From the NCBI GenBank assembly GCA_013141065.1, contig JABFRR010000002.1, positions 89,927 to 153,926 on the forward strand: a stretch of 64,000 bases of DNA, in the 5' to 3' direction. The notes below the pieces were generated by a model. It worked only from the letters and a program-made list of their open reading frames with translations, searched no databases and was not told where the DNA came from. Each line of letters begins with the position of its first letter. The stretch's first letter is position 1. Shown one piece after another: positions 26,055 through 35,512 of the stretch. Both the position numbers and the translations under genes were made by a program. This DNA is from Bacteriovoracaceae bacterium (GTDB taxonomy: Bacteria > Bdellovibrionota > Bacteriovoracia > Bacteriovoracales > Bacteriovoracaceae).

Positions 26055-26393
26055 TTATAGCTTTTTAGGCTTTTCAGTTTTGTACTTCATTTTTTTAGAC
26101 TTCATCTGAATCTTCTCCAATGCTGCCGTTAAAAGAATGGCGGCATCATCAGAGTTCTGGATCTTAGTAGCTAGATCTCTTAAATACTCTTTGGAGTTAA
26201 AATGTTCTTGGATAATTTGATTCTTATGCTTTTCGAATGATTCAGTTCTAAACTTAGTAATTATCCAAGATAACAATCTTGAGGGGGTAATCCTTACAAA
26301 GTTGCCATTTCCTTTTAGATTTATAAGCATTTCATCTAAGGACTCTTGTGCATCTGTTTCGATCAGAACTCTTAATGGATTTTTATTTTTCAT
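26055..26393 (-). CDS. small basic protein of unknown function
   Basis: 112 residues, rich in lysine, with a helical C-terminus. The N-terminal VLIETDAQESLDEMLINL and RITPSRLLSWIITKF have some look of a ribbon-helix-helix or relaxosome accessory protein, which would suit a plasmid-like element, but this is weak. It begins 2 nt after the stop of the lipoprotein gene upstream, in the same operon. Confidence 0.45.
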   Translation of the reverse strand: MKNKNPLRVLIETDAQESLDEMLINLKGNGNFVRITPSRLLSWIITKFRTESFEKHKNQIIQEHFNSKEYLRDLATKIQNSDDAAILLTAALEKIQMKSKKMKYKTEKPKKL

Positions 26394-26395
26394 TT

Positions 26396-27166
26396 TTACC
26401 TCGTTAAATTTTCAACAACGACACTAACTCTATATTCAATCCTTTCTTGGTTCAGGACTTGGTCTGAAGCCGTAGGTCCACCAGATTGAAAAGCTGGTTT
26501 GCCAGTACCAGCACAATTCCCAAGTCCTAGGAATCCAACCGGAACCATTCCTTGATTTGGCTCTGCGGTTACCTCTAGGAAGATTTCATTTGATTCAAAT
26601 TGCATATCTTTAGCTAATGTAAATCTCGTTACTAAGGTTTCACCTTGGTTATCCACTACCTCACCCAAGGAATAACTTTTTTGGCCTATCCTAATTTTAA
26701 TAGAAAGTTGATCAATGCTTTTATTAAATAGAAGTGGGGCGATTAGATCTTCCGTTCTTTCTCGATATTGATGGATGCATTGACCGTGTAAGTCCTCATC
26801 AAAACATTCAATAAATCTTGTGCATGTTTTGCAGCTTTCACTAACACAATATCTTCTCGTCCAGCTTGATTGATAAGCCTGATCAAATACCGCTGTAAAT
26901 TGAGGCGAGGTCCTTGTTCCCATTAGACTGATTTCAATTGCTGTAGCATTAGACTCAATACGACCAAGAGATAACTGACTCACAACCGTCTGTGACTCAA
27001 TTAGGATTTTTCTTTGAAGGCTCGGAGTCCTTTCTGTATTTGTTTCATTTGTCTCATTTTTATCATTAATCTTTTTAACCTCAGGTTCTTTTGGATTCCA
27101 AAAGTCACCGCATCCAAAAAGAACTAAGGCCAATAGAGTCAGCAATCCTAAGTTTAGTTTATTCAT
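26396..27166 (-). CDS. lipoprotein of the integrated element
   Basis: The track starts at 27196, but the ATG at 27166 overlaps the TAA of the preceding gene (TAATG) and has AGAGGA upstream. It opens with a lipoprotein signal (LLTLLALVLFGCGD), giving 256 residues. Eight cysteines cluster in the middle (CVSESCKTCTRFIECF), suggesting disulfides. I recognise no family. Coupling to the glycine-zipper lipoprotein suggests both belong to an envelope structure of the element. Confidence 0.65.
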   Translation of the reverse strand: MNKLNLGLLTLLALVLFGCGDFWNPKEPEVKKINDKNETNETNTERTPSLQRKILIESQTVVSQLSLGRIESNATAIEISLMGTRTSPQFTAVFDQAYQSSWTRRYCVSESCKTCTRFIECFDEDLHGQCIHQYRERTEDLIAPLLFNKSIDQLSIKIRIGQKSYSLGEVVDNQGETLVTRFTLAKDMQFESNEIFLEVTAEPNQGMVPVGFLGLGNCAGTGKPAFQSGGPTASDQVLNQERIEYRVSVVVENLTR

Positions 27167-27621
27167 TATTTTGTCCTCTGTGAATTTGGCACCCACTGAG
27201 CATCTTCAGTAATGACCCAAATCCTATGTCCTTCAATTAGTTTCTTTCCTTGAACCTGTGTCTCAACCCATTGAGCATCAACTCTTGGGACCGTTAGTCC
27301 TGGTCCGTTAGTTGTTGGAGCAGTTTGAAATTTGGAGGGAGCTGAGACATTAAATTTTTCAAGATTAAAAAGTGTATCTCTTCTAGTTCGATCATCTCTT
27401 TGTTCTAAACTATTATGTAAAAAGTAACTTGCGATTCCTCCGATCGCTCCACCGACTAAAGCTCCTTGAATCGCGGCCGATCCCTTGTTTCTTTGTGCCA
27501 TTGCAGATGCACTAATTCCGCCTAAAGCAGCACCAGTTCCAATCCCTAATACCATTGATCCTTTCATCGTCGAACAACTCGCTAGCGTTGCCATCAATAC
27601 AATCAAAATCAATTTATTCAT
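27166..27621 (-). CDS. glycine-zipper lipoprotein
   Basis: 151 residues with a lipobox (LMATLASCS) and a glycine zipper of the 17 kDa antigen type (MVLGIGTGAALGGISASA, then AIQGALVGGAIGGIASYF). The C-terminal part resembles small surface antigens (QGKKLIEGHRIWVITEDAQW). Such proteins insert in or stabilise the envelope. In plasmid-like elements they can form part of the transfer or entry apparatus. It is translationally coupled to the lipoprotein gene downstream. Confidence 0.7.
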   Translation of the reverse strand: MNKLILIVLMATLASCSTMKGSMVLGIGTGAALGGISASAMAQRNKGSAAIQGALVGGAIGGIASYFLHNSLEQRDDRTRRDTLFNLEKFNVSAPSKFQTAPTTNGPGLTVPRVDAQWVETQVQGKKLIEGHRIWVITEDAQWVPNSQRTK

Positions 27622-27694
27622 GAAAATTCTCCTTAACGTAATACACGTGATTGAAATCCAAAATATCAGTGCCTCGAATAGTTAAAACAGCTAA

Positions 27695-28291
27695 TTACAA
27701 TTCTATTGCTGCCTGTGTACTGAAGTGGTGATGGCAGTTCCCTGAATGGAAATTTATGGTGAAGAGTTTGCCATTTGTATTTGATAAAATGGCCATAGCC
27801 TTATTTGATTTAAACTCTTCAAGAGTGCAGAAAAATACTTTTCCAGAAAATTGTTTAGCTAGATTTTCTTCAGTTTTTATCAATCCGTTTTTAATGTAAT
27901 TGTCACTACAAATATAGAGGACCGCATCTATGGATTCCTCTAAGTGGTAGTTAAGTAAATGCTTAGTCCAACGATCTGACTTTTTCTGACTTCTTTCAAA
28001 TTCAACAGCGATTTTATATTCTCTCTCTTTAACTAGCAGAGAGAAGTAAATATCTGTATTCAGTCTTCTTAAGGCTTCGTAGTGCGAATCATTATCACCA
28101 AATACAATTGACTGAATTTCATTTTCGGTTTTGATTTCTACCAAATTTCTTGCAAGTGAAAGTTGATCAAATATTCCAGCAAGCTCAATGTCATGTTCAA
28201 TATTTGAACTTTTTAGTTCTTTTCTTATGAGTTGCCCAGAGAGCAAATCCAATATTGCAGTTAAACCTTTTGGTGAGATCGGTAAATTCAA
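27695..28291 (-). pseudogene. replication-relaxation family protein, 3' fragment
   Basis: The part LPISPKGLTAIL, then YKIAVEFERSQKKSDRWTKH and IDAVLYICSDN matches the C-terminal half of plasmid replication-relaxation proteins (Y-L-T-x-x-G, then a nuclease-like strand with ExExS). The frame opens next to the IS1111-type end at 28291 (TTG), so it is probably the 3' half of a gene cut by that element. The 5' half is at 29828-30067. Confidence 0.6.
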
Positions 28292-28382
28292 AAAAGTCTC
28301 CTCAGTGCTCTAAAGCACGAATGTTGTAAAATAAGTTTGCGTACATTTTTTAGCAACATTCAAACATTTGAAGGAGACCAGT

Positions 28383-29398
28383 ATGTTTAATCATTATGTA
28401 GCAGTGGATTGGGCAATTGCCAATATGGCAATCGCAAGAATGACGGAAAAATCTGATGATATAAAAGTCATAGATGTTCCATCAAGTATTAAAGAAATGC
28501 AGATATACTTAAAAAACTTAAAAGGAACAATTTGCTTAACCTTTGAAGAAACATCGACTTCACAATGGCTATATACTGAGCTGAAAGAGTACGTTGATAA
28601 ATTAGTTGTTTGTGATCCCTATCGAAATAAATTACTAAGTGAGGGACCTAAAAATGACAAAATTGATGCAAAGAAATTAGTAATGCTACTTAGGGCTGGA
28701 CTCCTAAAAGAAGTTTTTCATTCCAGTGATAAATTTATTGAATTGAGAAAAATAGTAAGTGGTTACGAAGACACAATAAAGGCCGGTGTAAGACTTAAAA
28801 ACCAAAGATCATCAATGTTTCGATCAGTAAATAAAGATCACAAAAAGAAACAGAGCTGATAATAGATGCGGATAAATTTGTACTTGGTGGTGTTGACATG
28901 CAAATTAAATACTATGAAGCTGAAAAATTAAGATATAAAAATGAATTTGCACGACTAAAAAAAAGCACATCCTGAAATAAAAGATTATGTGATATTCCAG
29001 GAATAGCAGACATATCTGCAGTTAAATTAGTTGCAAGAATTGTTGATGCGAATAGATTTCCCAATAGAAATAGCTTTTTGAGTTACTGCGGGCTCATTAA
29101 ACTTGAAAAAATGAGTGGTGGAAAAAGCTATGGGAAGAAAACACCTCGTTTTTGTCGTCCATTAAAAGCTGTTTTTAAAACAGCAGCATTGGCAGCAATT
29201 GATGGAGACAACGAATGTGGAGATTATTGCAAATACCTTATAGAGACAAAGAAATATTCTGACAGAAATGCAAGACATGCTTTGTCGAGACGAATTGCCA
29301 CAATCACTTATGGAGTAATGAAAGGAAATATAAAATATGATGCTTTAAAACGAAGGAACAACATAGAACGAAACAAGATGGATACAAGTAAAACATAG
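28383..29398 (+). pseudogene. IS110/IS1111-type transposase, frameshifted
   Basis: The N-terminal DEDD domain is read from ATG at 28383 (AAGGAG upstream): YVAVDWAIANMAIARM, FEETSTSQWLY, GPKNDKIDAKKL. The frame stops at 28859. The C-terminal Transposase_20 part (IPGIADISAVKLVARI, FLSYCGL, KAVFKTAALAAI, YKYLIE-like) is read in a different frame from about 29000 to 29398, and the linker between needs at least two further frame changes. So this copy is inactive. DEDD transposases use a RuvC-like nuclease and, in IS110 elements, a bridge RNA. Confidence 0.8.
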
Positions 29399-29539
29399 AT
29401 CTATAAGTTTATTTTTGAATAATTTATTTTAATAATAGTTGTTGATAATAACCTTATAGATGGGAAGAGATTGCTCATTTTATATGATAGCATTTAATAG
29501 CTCAGGAGATCGGTTAGCACCTTCCCTTTTTCTTAAATT

Positions 29540-29821
29540 TATAATGCGGCCAAATTTATAGCCAATGTAGGGGGATATTTAAAAATCCCCTACACATTGG
29601 CAAATTAGAGAGCCCAGATAGACGTGTTGGAAAAACTATAAAATATCCAATTGAAAAACTTATAAAGAAAAGGTTATTAACGTTAAAAGTGGAACAGATA
29701 AATTGTAAAAAATACTTTAAAACCAGGCAGGATTTTGTCATCATTCCCAACATAAGTTAATGTGTGGTGCGAAGTCCGGAGACCGTAAGTCAAGAATTTC
29801 TTGTAATGGGAGACTTTTTTT
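29540..29821 (+). ncRNA. candidate bridge-RNA region of the IS1111-type element
   Basis: The non-coding right end holds a strong hairpin at 29561-29601 (GCCAATGTAGGGGGAT, A/T loop, ATCCCCTACACATTGGC) and a near-palindrome CAAGAATTTCTTG at about 29791. IS1111-group elements encode their bridge RNA in the right end. This is an inference from position and structure; loops pairing with target and donor could not be worked out by eye. Confidence 0.35.
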
Positions 29822-29827
29822 CTTGAC

Positions 29828-30067
29828 CTACTTTTTGATAGACGTATAAATGATCTGACTCGTGCTCCTTTCGGTAAAAGCTCCTTTGTTTATATATTTT
29901 CCATCATACAGGCGGTTCATTCTTTTAATTACTGTGGTCTTGTGGCCATCTTTAAAATATCTATTGAGAATTATTTCAAGGTTCAGGCCTTTGCTATAAA
30001 AAAGATCACGCAATATCAACTTATCTCTTTGAGATAAAAATACCTTCCAATTTTTTATATTTTTCAA
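29828..30067 (-). pseudogene. replication-relaxation family protein, 5' fragment
   Basis: 79 residues that form a winged-helix domain: FLSQRDKLILRDLFYSKGLN, ILNRYFKDGHKTTVIKRMNR, LYDGKYI. This is the N-terminal domain of replication-relaxation proteins; it breaks off at the IS1111-type end. Together with 27695-28291 it would make one protein of about 275 residues. It follows the FtsK-like fragment by 11 nt, as is usual in small integrative elements. Confidence 0.6.
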
Positions 30068-30078
30068 TTTAGTTCAGC

Positions 30079-30714
30079 TTAAATTCCAATAAAGATTTCT
30101 TTCTCATTATTTTCAGTATTATCTGAGTTTATTTCTAGCATATTATTTCTACATGGGTATTTGGCATTAAATTTCTCCTGAATAAGTTCAATTTCTGCTT
30201 TTAATTCGTCTTCATCAATAAATGGACATTGAAGTTCTAAAAATTCATTTCCAGATGCCGAAATGGCCCGACCTTTTATATCTGGCAAATCAAATGCCTT
30301 TTTATTTCCTAAGACAGTAATCGAGTTGACCATTGTGTTCATTCTAAAACAGACTCGACCGCCAATGTTTTCTTGAACTTTGGTATCAATGGTTTCTTTC
30401 GAGACTTTTTGAGTTGCTAGAATTAAATGCATTCCTGCTGCTCTTGCCAATTTTGCTAATTCATCTGTGTATTCTCTAGCGGAATTAATTAAGTGAGCTT
30501 TAGTGTCGTTGGATCTGACCTTTGTGTAGAGAACAGAAGCTTCATCAATTCCGATCACGATTTTGTCCATTCCATCCCTTTGAGGAACAATTTCTTTGTG
30601 ACCTGATTTCTCTAAATATTTAAATCGCCGATCCATTTCATCCTTAAGCTTCTTTAACATTTTGCAAGCTTCTTCTTCGGTTTTGGCAATTCTCACATTA
30701 GATATACTGCTCAT
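30079..30714 (-). pseudogene. FtsK/TraB-like DNA translocase, C-terminal fragment
   Basis: Walker B and later parts of an FtsK-type motor are clear: KIVIGIDEASVLYTKV, then LAKLARAAGMHLILATQKVS, NIGGRVCFRMNTMVNS and LGNKKAFDLPDIKGRA. The Walker A half is missing. A stop lies just upstream and the IS630 relic begins within 60 bp, so the gene was cut there. In mobile elements such proteins pump DNA during conjugation or replication. Confidence 0.75.
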
Positions 30715-30775
30715 GATTTAATTTTCTAGTAAAAATTATTTGGCCTATTGTTATGGCCGTACTATTATACTTTTC

Positions 30776-31783
30776 ATGTATAAATTTCTTAACAAAGACC
30801 AAAGACAGGAACTACTTGACGAGCTACAAATTGAGCGTTCAAAAAGATACGCTGATAGGATTCGGGTTATTTTACTCTTAGATGATAATCAGACGTACAA
30901 AGATATTTCTAAATTTTTATTTCTCGATGAAGGATCCATTGCCAATTACAGAAAACGCTATATGGAAGGTGGAATCGAAGGCCTAATTCTGGATGAATAC
31001 AGCACCAAAAGAACAAAGTTAAATCTTGTTGAAGAATTTCAACTTGCCAATGAACTTGACGATAGAATCTTTGCTTCAACTAAAGAAGTTGTTAATCATA
31101 TTTTTAAAAAATATAAAGTAAAATTCTCTATTAGTGGCTGCAACAACCTTCTTCACCGGCTTGGATTTTCGTTCAAAAGCAAAAGGCGTACCTGGTAAAG
31201 CAAAGAAAAAGACCAAGAAGAATTTATAGAAAAATACAATTCTCTCAAAGGAAAAGGAAAGATTTACTTTGGCGATGCAACTCATCCACTTCATAATACA
31301 ATCCTTTCTGCTGGGTGGATTAGAAAAGGCGAAGAAAAAGAAGTTTTCACCAATTCAGGTCGAAATCGCGTCAATGTCTTCGGGGCAATTTCTATTGACG
31401 ACTTAGATATCGTAACTCGTAGCTACGATATAATAAATCAAATCTCAGTATGTAATTTTCTAAAAGCATTAAGAGAGAGAAATCCTAATGGTGAGAAAAT
31501 ATATTTTATTTTAGATCGTGGACCAAGCAATAAGGCATTATCCGTAAGAGAGCTGGCGAAAAAATTAAATATTGAGATAGTGTTTTTGCCCGCCTATAGT
31601 CCAAACTTGAATCCTATAGAACGTTTATGGAAATTTTTTAAGAAAAAAGTTTTATACAATCAGTATTATGAAAAATTTAAAGATTTTAAATTAATTTGCG
31701 CCTCATTTTTTCGAGGAATACGAAAGTATGAATTAGAGCTTGCAACTTTAATTACTGATAATTTTTCAGCAGTAGGCACTTGA
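30776..31783 (+). pseudogene. IS630-type transposase, frameshifted
   Basis: The HTH half is read to 31198 (YKDISKFLFLDEGSIANYRK, GIEGLILDEY). The DDE half lies in another frame: YFGDATHPLHNT for the first Asp, YFILDRGPSN for the second, PAYSPNLNPIERLWKFFKKK for the Glu. Joining the two needs two small frame changes between about 31165 and 31220, so it is decayed rather than merely a programmed frameshift. Terminal repeats were not found by eye. It separates the FtsK-like fragment from the Rhs tail at 31792. Confidence 0.8.
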
Positions 31784-31791
31784 AAACTTAA

Positions 31792-31986
31792 CTGGCTTCA
31801 GTATATCATACGCATGCAGGTTATGATCCTAGATACAATAACGAAAATTTTTCATCAACCGATACAAGATTTTCAAAAGGTAGAGGATTAGGATCTTATC
31901 TAGGAACCCCCTCTGGAAGCACTCAATATCAAGGACCGAATGGGAACACGACAAATATGTCAGGCCCTAATAGTTGTGGAAGGTAA
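31792..31986 (+). pseudogene. tail of an Rhs-type tip, truncated at 5' end
   Basis: A short open frame reads HAGYDPRYNNENFSSTD and continues as a Gly/Ser/Asn-rich sequence ending GPNSCGR. This resembles the ends of the other tips in composition and in its cysteine-containing last residues. The Rhs core is missing, cut by the IS630 relic. The exported protein gene at 31990 follows 3 nt later, as partner genes do elsewhere in the array. Confidence 0.5.
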
Positions 31987-31989
31987 CAA

Positions 31990-32406
31990 ATGAAACTAAT
32001 CTTTTTTTTTCTCTTTTTCTTATTGGCAAATGTAGCTTTAGCGGGTGGCAATTCGGTAAATACAGATTTTATAGAGCTGTTAAAAAATCCAGAAAAGTAC
32101 GATGGAAAAGTGGTAGAGATTATAGGTTTTGCGACCATTGAATTTGAAGGAAATGCATTATACATGGATTCAAAATCTCAAAAGAATGCCTCTTATGAAA
32201 AAGGAGTGTGGCTTGAAATTGCAAAGACACCCTTTGAGCTAAAAAAATATAACGGCTCAAAGGTTTTAGTTAAAGGAATATTTAAACTAAGTAATAAAGG
32301 TCATATGGGATTATGGAGAGGCGCTTTGGAACAAGTGTCAAAAGTAGAATTAGTGAAAACGGAGCCTGTCAAGATAGTTGTCGCCTCTGGCTTAAGCGAA
32401 TTTTAA
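31990..32406 (+). CDS. exported OB-fold-like protein, putative immunity partner
   Basis: 138 residues with a signal peptide (KLIFFFLFFLLANVALA). The mature part (LKNPEKYDGKVVEIIGFATI, then GVWLEI and GSKVLVKGIF) resembles small OB-fold exported proteins. It starts 3 nt after the truncated tip, so an immunity role in the periplasm is inferred from position. It is the last gene of the accessory array on this strand. Confidence 0.6.
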   Translation: MKLIFFFLFFLLANVALAGGNSVNTDFIELLKNPEKYDGKVVEIIGFATIEFEGNALYMDSKSQKNASYEKGVWLEIAKTPFELKKYNGSKVLVKGIFKLSNKGHMGLWRGALEQVSKVELVKTEPVKIVVASGLSEF

Positions 32407-32499
32407 AATTTCTCTTTTCTTATTGGATTGAAATCACATGAAATCTCATCATATTGATAATATTATTTGAATAATATTGAAGCTAAGTTAAAATAAAAA

Positions 32500-32549
32500 C
32501 TGGTGGATGTCGGTAGAAAAAACTTGCAGGTTCTTTTTTCATCCACCAG
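32500..32549. repeat. 10-bp perfect inverted repeat
   Basis: CTGGTGGATG (32500-32509) and CATCCACCAG (32540-32549) pair perfectly around 30 nt that include A- and T-rich arms. It could be a structured RNA, a transposon relic or a terminator for the gene at 31990. Nothing else stands out between 32407 and 32673. Confidence 0.45.
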
Positions 32550-32673
32550 AAAACTTCTTAAATTCTTAATAAGCCTTTTCAGGCTTTCTAACATCAAATT
32601 TACACTTTACTCTTTAAAGCCATAACTTGATCAGACGATTTTTCGTTATTGAAATCTAAGGGATAAAAAAATC

Positions 32674-32949
32674 CTAATTCACACTAATAACTTTGCACGT
32701 CTTAGCTTCAAGGATAACACCGACAGACACTTTTTCACCTGTTTCAAGGTCATCGATAATAATCGAATGAGCCTCCTGTCCGTTATAAACAACTGGCTTA
32801 CCAAGGAACCTGACATTAATTATTGAATCAGAAAATTCGTATTGGTATCTCTCGTAAGCGGCCCTTTGAGCTTCAGATTTACAAGACTTATCTTGAGCAA
32901 ATAGTGGTAAAGCCAATGAAAGAGAAAGAGTAAAAATAATTGATTTCAT
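32674..32949 (-). CDS. small exported protein of unknown function
   Basis: 91 residues with a signal peptide (KSIIFTLSLSLALPLFA, cleavage before QDK). GAGGACTGA-like sequence precedes the ATG. Two cysteines (SCKSE and TCKVI) could pair in the periplasm. No family is recognised. It stands alone between an inverted repeat and the Tn5-like relic. Confidence 0.55.
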   Translation of the reverse strand: MKSIIFTLSLSLALPLFAQDKSCKSEAQRAAYERYQYEFSDSIINVRFLGKPVVYNGQEAHSIIIDDLETGEKVSVGVILEAKTCKVISVN

Positions 32950-33190
32950 AATCAGTCCTCAAGGATAAGGAATTTTTAGTTTCTTTGAATATGCTAGGGG
33001 GATTTTTTCTAAAAAGCCTGACTTTTCCCCATAATTACATGGTCGAAAATAAAGTGTAAAAAGATTGGTCGGCCTCAGCGAGGATAACTGGCTAAAAAAT
33101 CATAAAACTAACTGATTCGCTTCTTAAAGGGTGCTACTCGGTTTGTAAATTACTTATTGATTGGTGTTGTATCGGGAAGATTTATTAGAA

Positions 33191-34531
33191 TTAAAATTGA
33201 TATTTTTCTTTGAGGTATCTGAACATTTCTACTTTTGCTTCAAGCTTTATTAATCCTCGCCAAATACTAACCGTCCCGGGCTCTCCGTCGCTTTTACGGC
33301 CATTAAAGCCCCCCATCTTAGCGACAAATCGTAGGGCCTCTCTAATCGTTATTCTTTGATCATCAGATATCTTATTTTCTATTTTCAAAACGAGTGATTC
33401 TTCTTCTGAAAAAAGAAAGACTTGAATCTTCATCTGGAGCTGCTTCTGCTAAATGTTTAACGTAATAAATTCTCCACGCAATAACTGAAAATAATGTGAT
33501 ATATTTTTCTAGTCGCTCAAATGTTCTTAATGATGCTCTCTCAACTTTGCATCCGCCATCTTTTAAAATTTTAAAATAATTTTCAATGTGCCAGCGTTTC
33601 TTATAATAATCAATGACTCTAGAAGCATCTCCAAAAATTTTTCAATGGCAAACTTGTCAGCAAGATCCAGTGCAATCGATCTTTCTCTGCAACTTCCCCA
33701 GTCGTACTTATTTCTAATATATTTAACACCACTTTTCTTTTTACAGAAGTAAGTCCATTAAGTTTGAAGCTAGGATCAAAAAATTCTATCTCACCGTACT
33801 TTACAATTGCATCCACATCTTTTTAACTTCGTATGAAATATTTTGAATTCATGATCAGTTTTCTTTTTGTTCAAATGCCAGCGAAGATAATGATCTCCAT
33901 TTTCGATTATTCGATCGTGCTTGGATCTAATTATAAAATCTTTATTATTTTTTATTAAAGTAAATAGAACTTCAAACTGATCTGCCTCCCTGTCAGCGAC
34001 GTGAATGAGTTTTGTGCCTTTAGGACAATGCTTTTCTGTTTCTAAAATTGCCTCTGCCCAACGATCACTTTCTTTCTCCCACATATCATCGTATGCACGA
34101 CTCCATGTTGATAAGGCCATAACTCCTAGAGGTAAATCATTGATATTTACAGCTAAACTATAATGTCCAATAAAACCATGAGTCTCTTGATCTCCAGCTT
34201 TTCCACCAATATTACCTAAGCCTTTTATAGATCTTTTTGAATTGAAGCTAAAAAAGCTAGAATCATGAATCATCAAAGCTACAGATTCATTTTGAAGTCT
34301 CGAAGAAGTAGACTCACGATGCTCAAATAATATTTTATCTGACGAGAAATTCTTGTGACTGAAGAGACGATAAGTTGCTTTTTTATCTGCAAAGTTAACT
34401 ACCGCTTTATTAATAGTTTCGTCAGGACGTCGTGAAAAAATATTCGCCATAGAGAAAAAGCGATCGCGAAGTCTTTTATCTCCAAATTCAATATTCTTAA
34501 ATTCTTTTTCTAGCCAATCGCTTTCACTCAT
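33191..34531 (-). pseudogene. Tn5-like (IS4-family) transposase, frameshifted
   Basis: The N-terminal part (34531-33791) carries WLEKEFKNIEFGDKRLRDRF, the Tn5 DNA-binding region, then MIHDSSFFSF and HVADREADQFEVL with the first two acidic catalytic residues. The middle is read in other frames (33619-33816; KRWHIENYFKILKDGG with the Glu near 33570). The C-terminus (33433-33191) has the hallmark MGGFNGRKSDGEPGTVSIWR. At least two frame changes make it inactive. Terminal repeats were not identified. Confidence 0.85.
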
Positions 34532-34671
34532 TTAATAAAAATAATTGCAACGATGTGGATGGCCAAGCAAAAAAATCTAACAGGGCCTTACATTTGAAAA
34601 TGTCAACGAGTTAAAGAAAACTTGTGGGTAATTGTTAGTAAAAAGCTTTGGAGTTTGTAAAATCTATAGAG

Positions 34672-34710
34672 GAGAATAAAAAATAGGCACTTCAAAAAAG
34701 AAGTGCCTAT
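34672..34710 (-). terminator. intrinsic terminator of sdhCAB
   Basis: ATAGGCACTTC (34683-34693), six-base loop and GAAGTGCCTAT (34700-34710) form a perfect 11-bp stem; on the minus strand it is followed by TTTTTTATTC. It lies about 20 bp past the sdhB stop. Confidence 0.9.
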
Positions 34711-34728
34711 GCAAGTCTTTTGTATTTA

Positions 34729-35499
34729 CTAACGGCCTGAAAATAAACCTTTAGTGACCGCGCGATTCATACGAGCGATGTTTTCAAGTTTAATTCCTTT
34801 CGGACATTGGGCTTCACATTCAGCTTCATTAGTGCAATTTCCAAATCCTAATTCATCCATTTTTTCGACCATGGCAATGGCCCGAGATTCAGCTTCGACT
34901 TGGCCTTGTGGTAACAGTGCCAATTGAGAAATTTTAGCTGAGACAAAAAGCATAGCAGAAGCATTTTTACAACTTGCTACACATGCCCCACAACCGATGC
35001 AAGCAGCAGCATCCATGGCGAGCTCAGCATTTTCTTGTCCGATTAAAATAGCGTTAGCATCAACGGCATTACCTGTGTTGACATTGACGTATCCTCCAGC
35101 GGCCATGATTTCATCAAAAGCTCCGCGGTTAACCATGAGGTCCTTTACTACTGGAAAAGCTTTTGCTCTCCATGGCTCAATGACAATGGTGTCGCCATTT
35201 TTAAATTTTCTCATGTGAAGTTGGCATGTCGTTGTAAGTGCTTCCGGGCCGTGGGCCTGGCCATTGATCATCATTGAACACATTCCACAAATACCTTCAC
35301 GGCAATCGTGGTCGAAAGCGATTGAGTCACCTTGCTCTTTGACTAGTTTAGTATTGAGAGTATCCATCATTTCAAGAAAAGACATGTCAGGTGAAACACC
35401 ATCAAGGGTGTAGTCGACCATTTTACCTTCGTCTTTACTATTTTTTTGTCTCCAAATTTTTAATTTTAAAGACATATTGTGTGCACTATTTCCGCTCAT
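34729..35499 (-). CDS. sdhB: succinate dehydrogenase/fumarate reductase iron-sulfur subunit
   Basis: 256 residues. The plant-type 2Fe-2S site is [15 protein letters not shown] and a later Cys; the bacterial ferredoxin-type part is [11 protein letters not shown] and CEAQCPKGI. SdhB passes electrons from the flavin subunit to quinone in the membrane. The long form with NASAMLF is like that of the di-heme, type B enzymes (Bacteroidetes, epsilon- and delta-type bacteria). It is last in the sdhCAB operon, 13 nt after sdhA, and a strong terminator follows. Confidence 0.94.
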   Translation of the reverse strand: MSGNSAHNMSLKLKIWRQKNSKDEGKMVDYTLDGVSPDMSFLEMMDTLNTKLVKEQGDSIAFDHDCREGICGMCSMMINGQAHGPEALTTTCQLHMRKFKNGDTIVIEPWRAKAFPVVKDLMVNRGAFDEIMAAGGYVNVNTGNAVDANAILIGQENAELAMDAAACIGCGACVASCKNASAMLFVSAKISQLALLPQGQVEAESRAIAMVEKMDELGFGNCTNEAECEAQCPKGIKLENIARMNRAVTKGLFSGR

Positions 35500-35512
35500 A
35501 TTATATCCTCGC

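Larger units (their letters stand above)
28291..29821 (+). mobile_element. IS110/IS1111-type insertion sequence
   Basis: The ends carry 12-bp inverted repeats (AAAAAAGTCTCC at 28291 and GGAGACTTTTTT at 29809). The transposase runs on the plus strand and leaves a long non-coding right end of about 410 bp. Inverted repeats near the ends with a long right flank are the layout of the IS1111 subgroup. The element splits the replication-relaxation gene. The exact outer ends are uncertain by a few bases. Confidence 0.7.
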
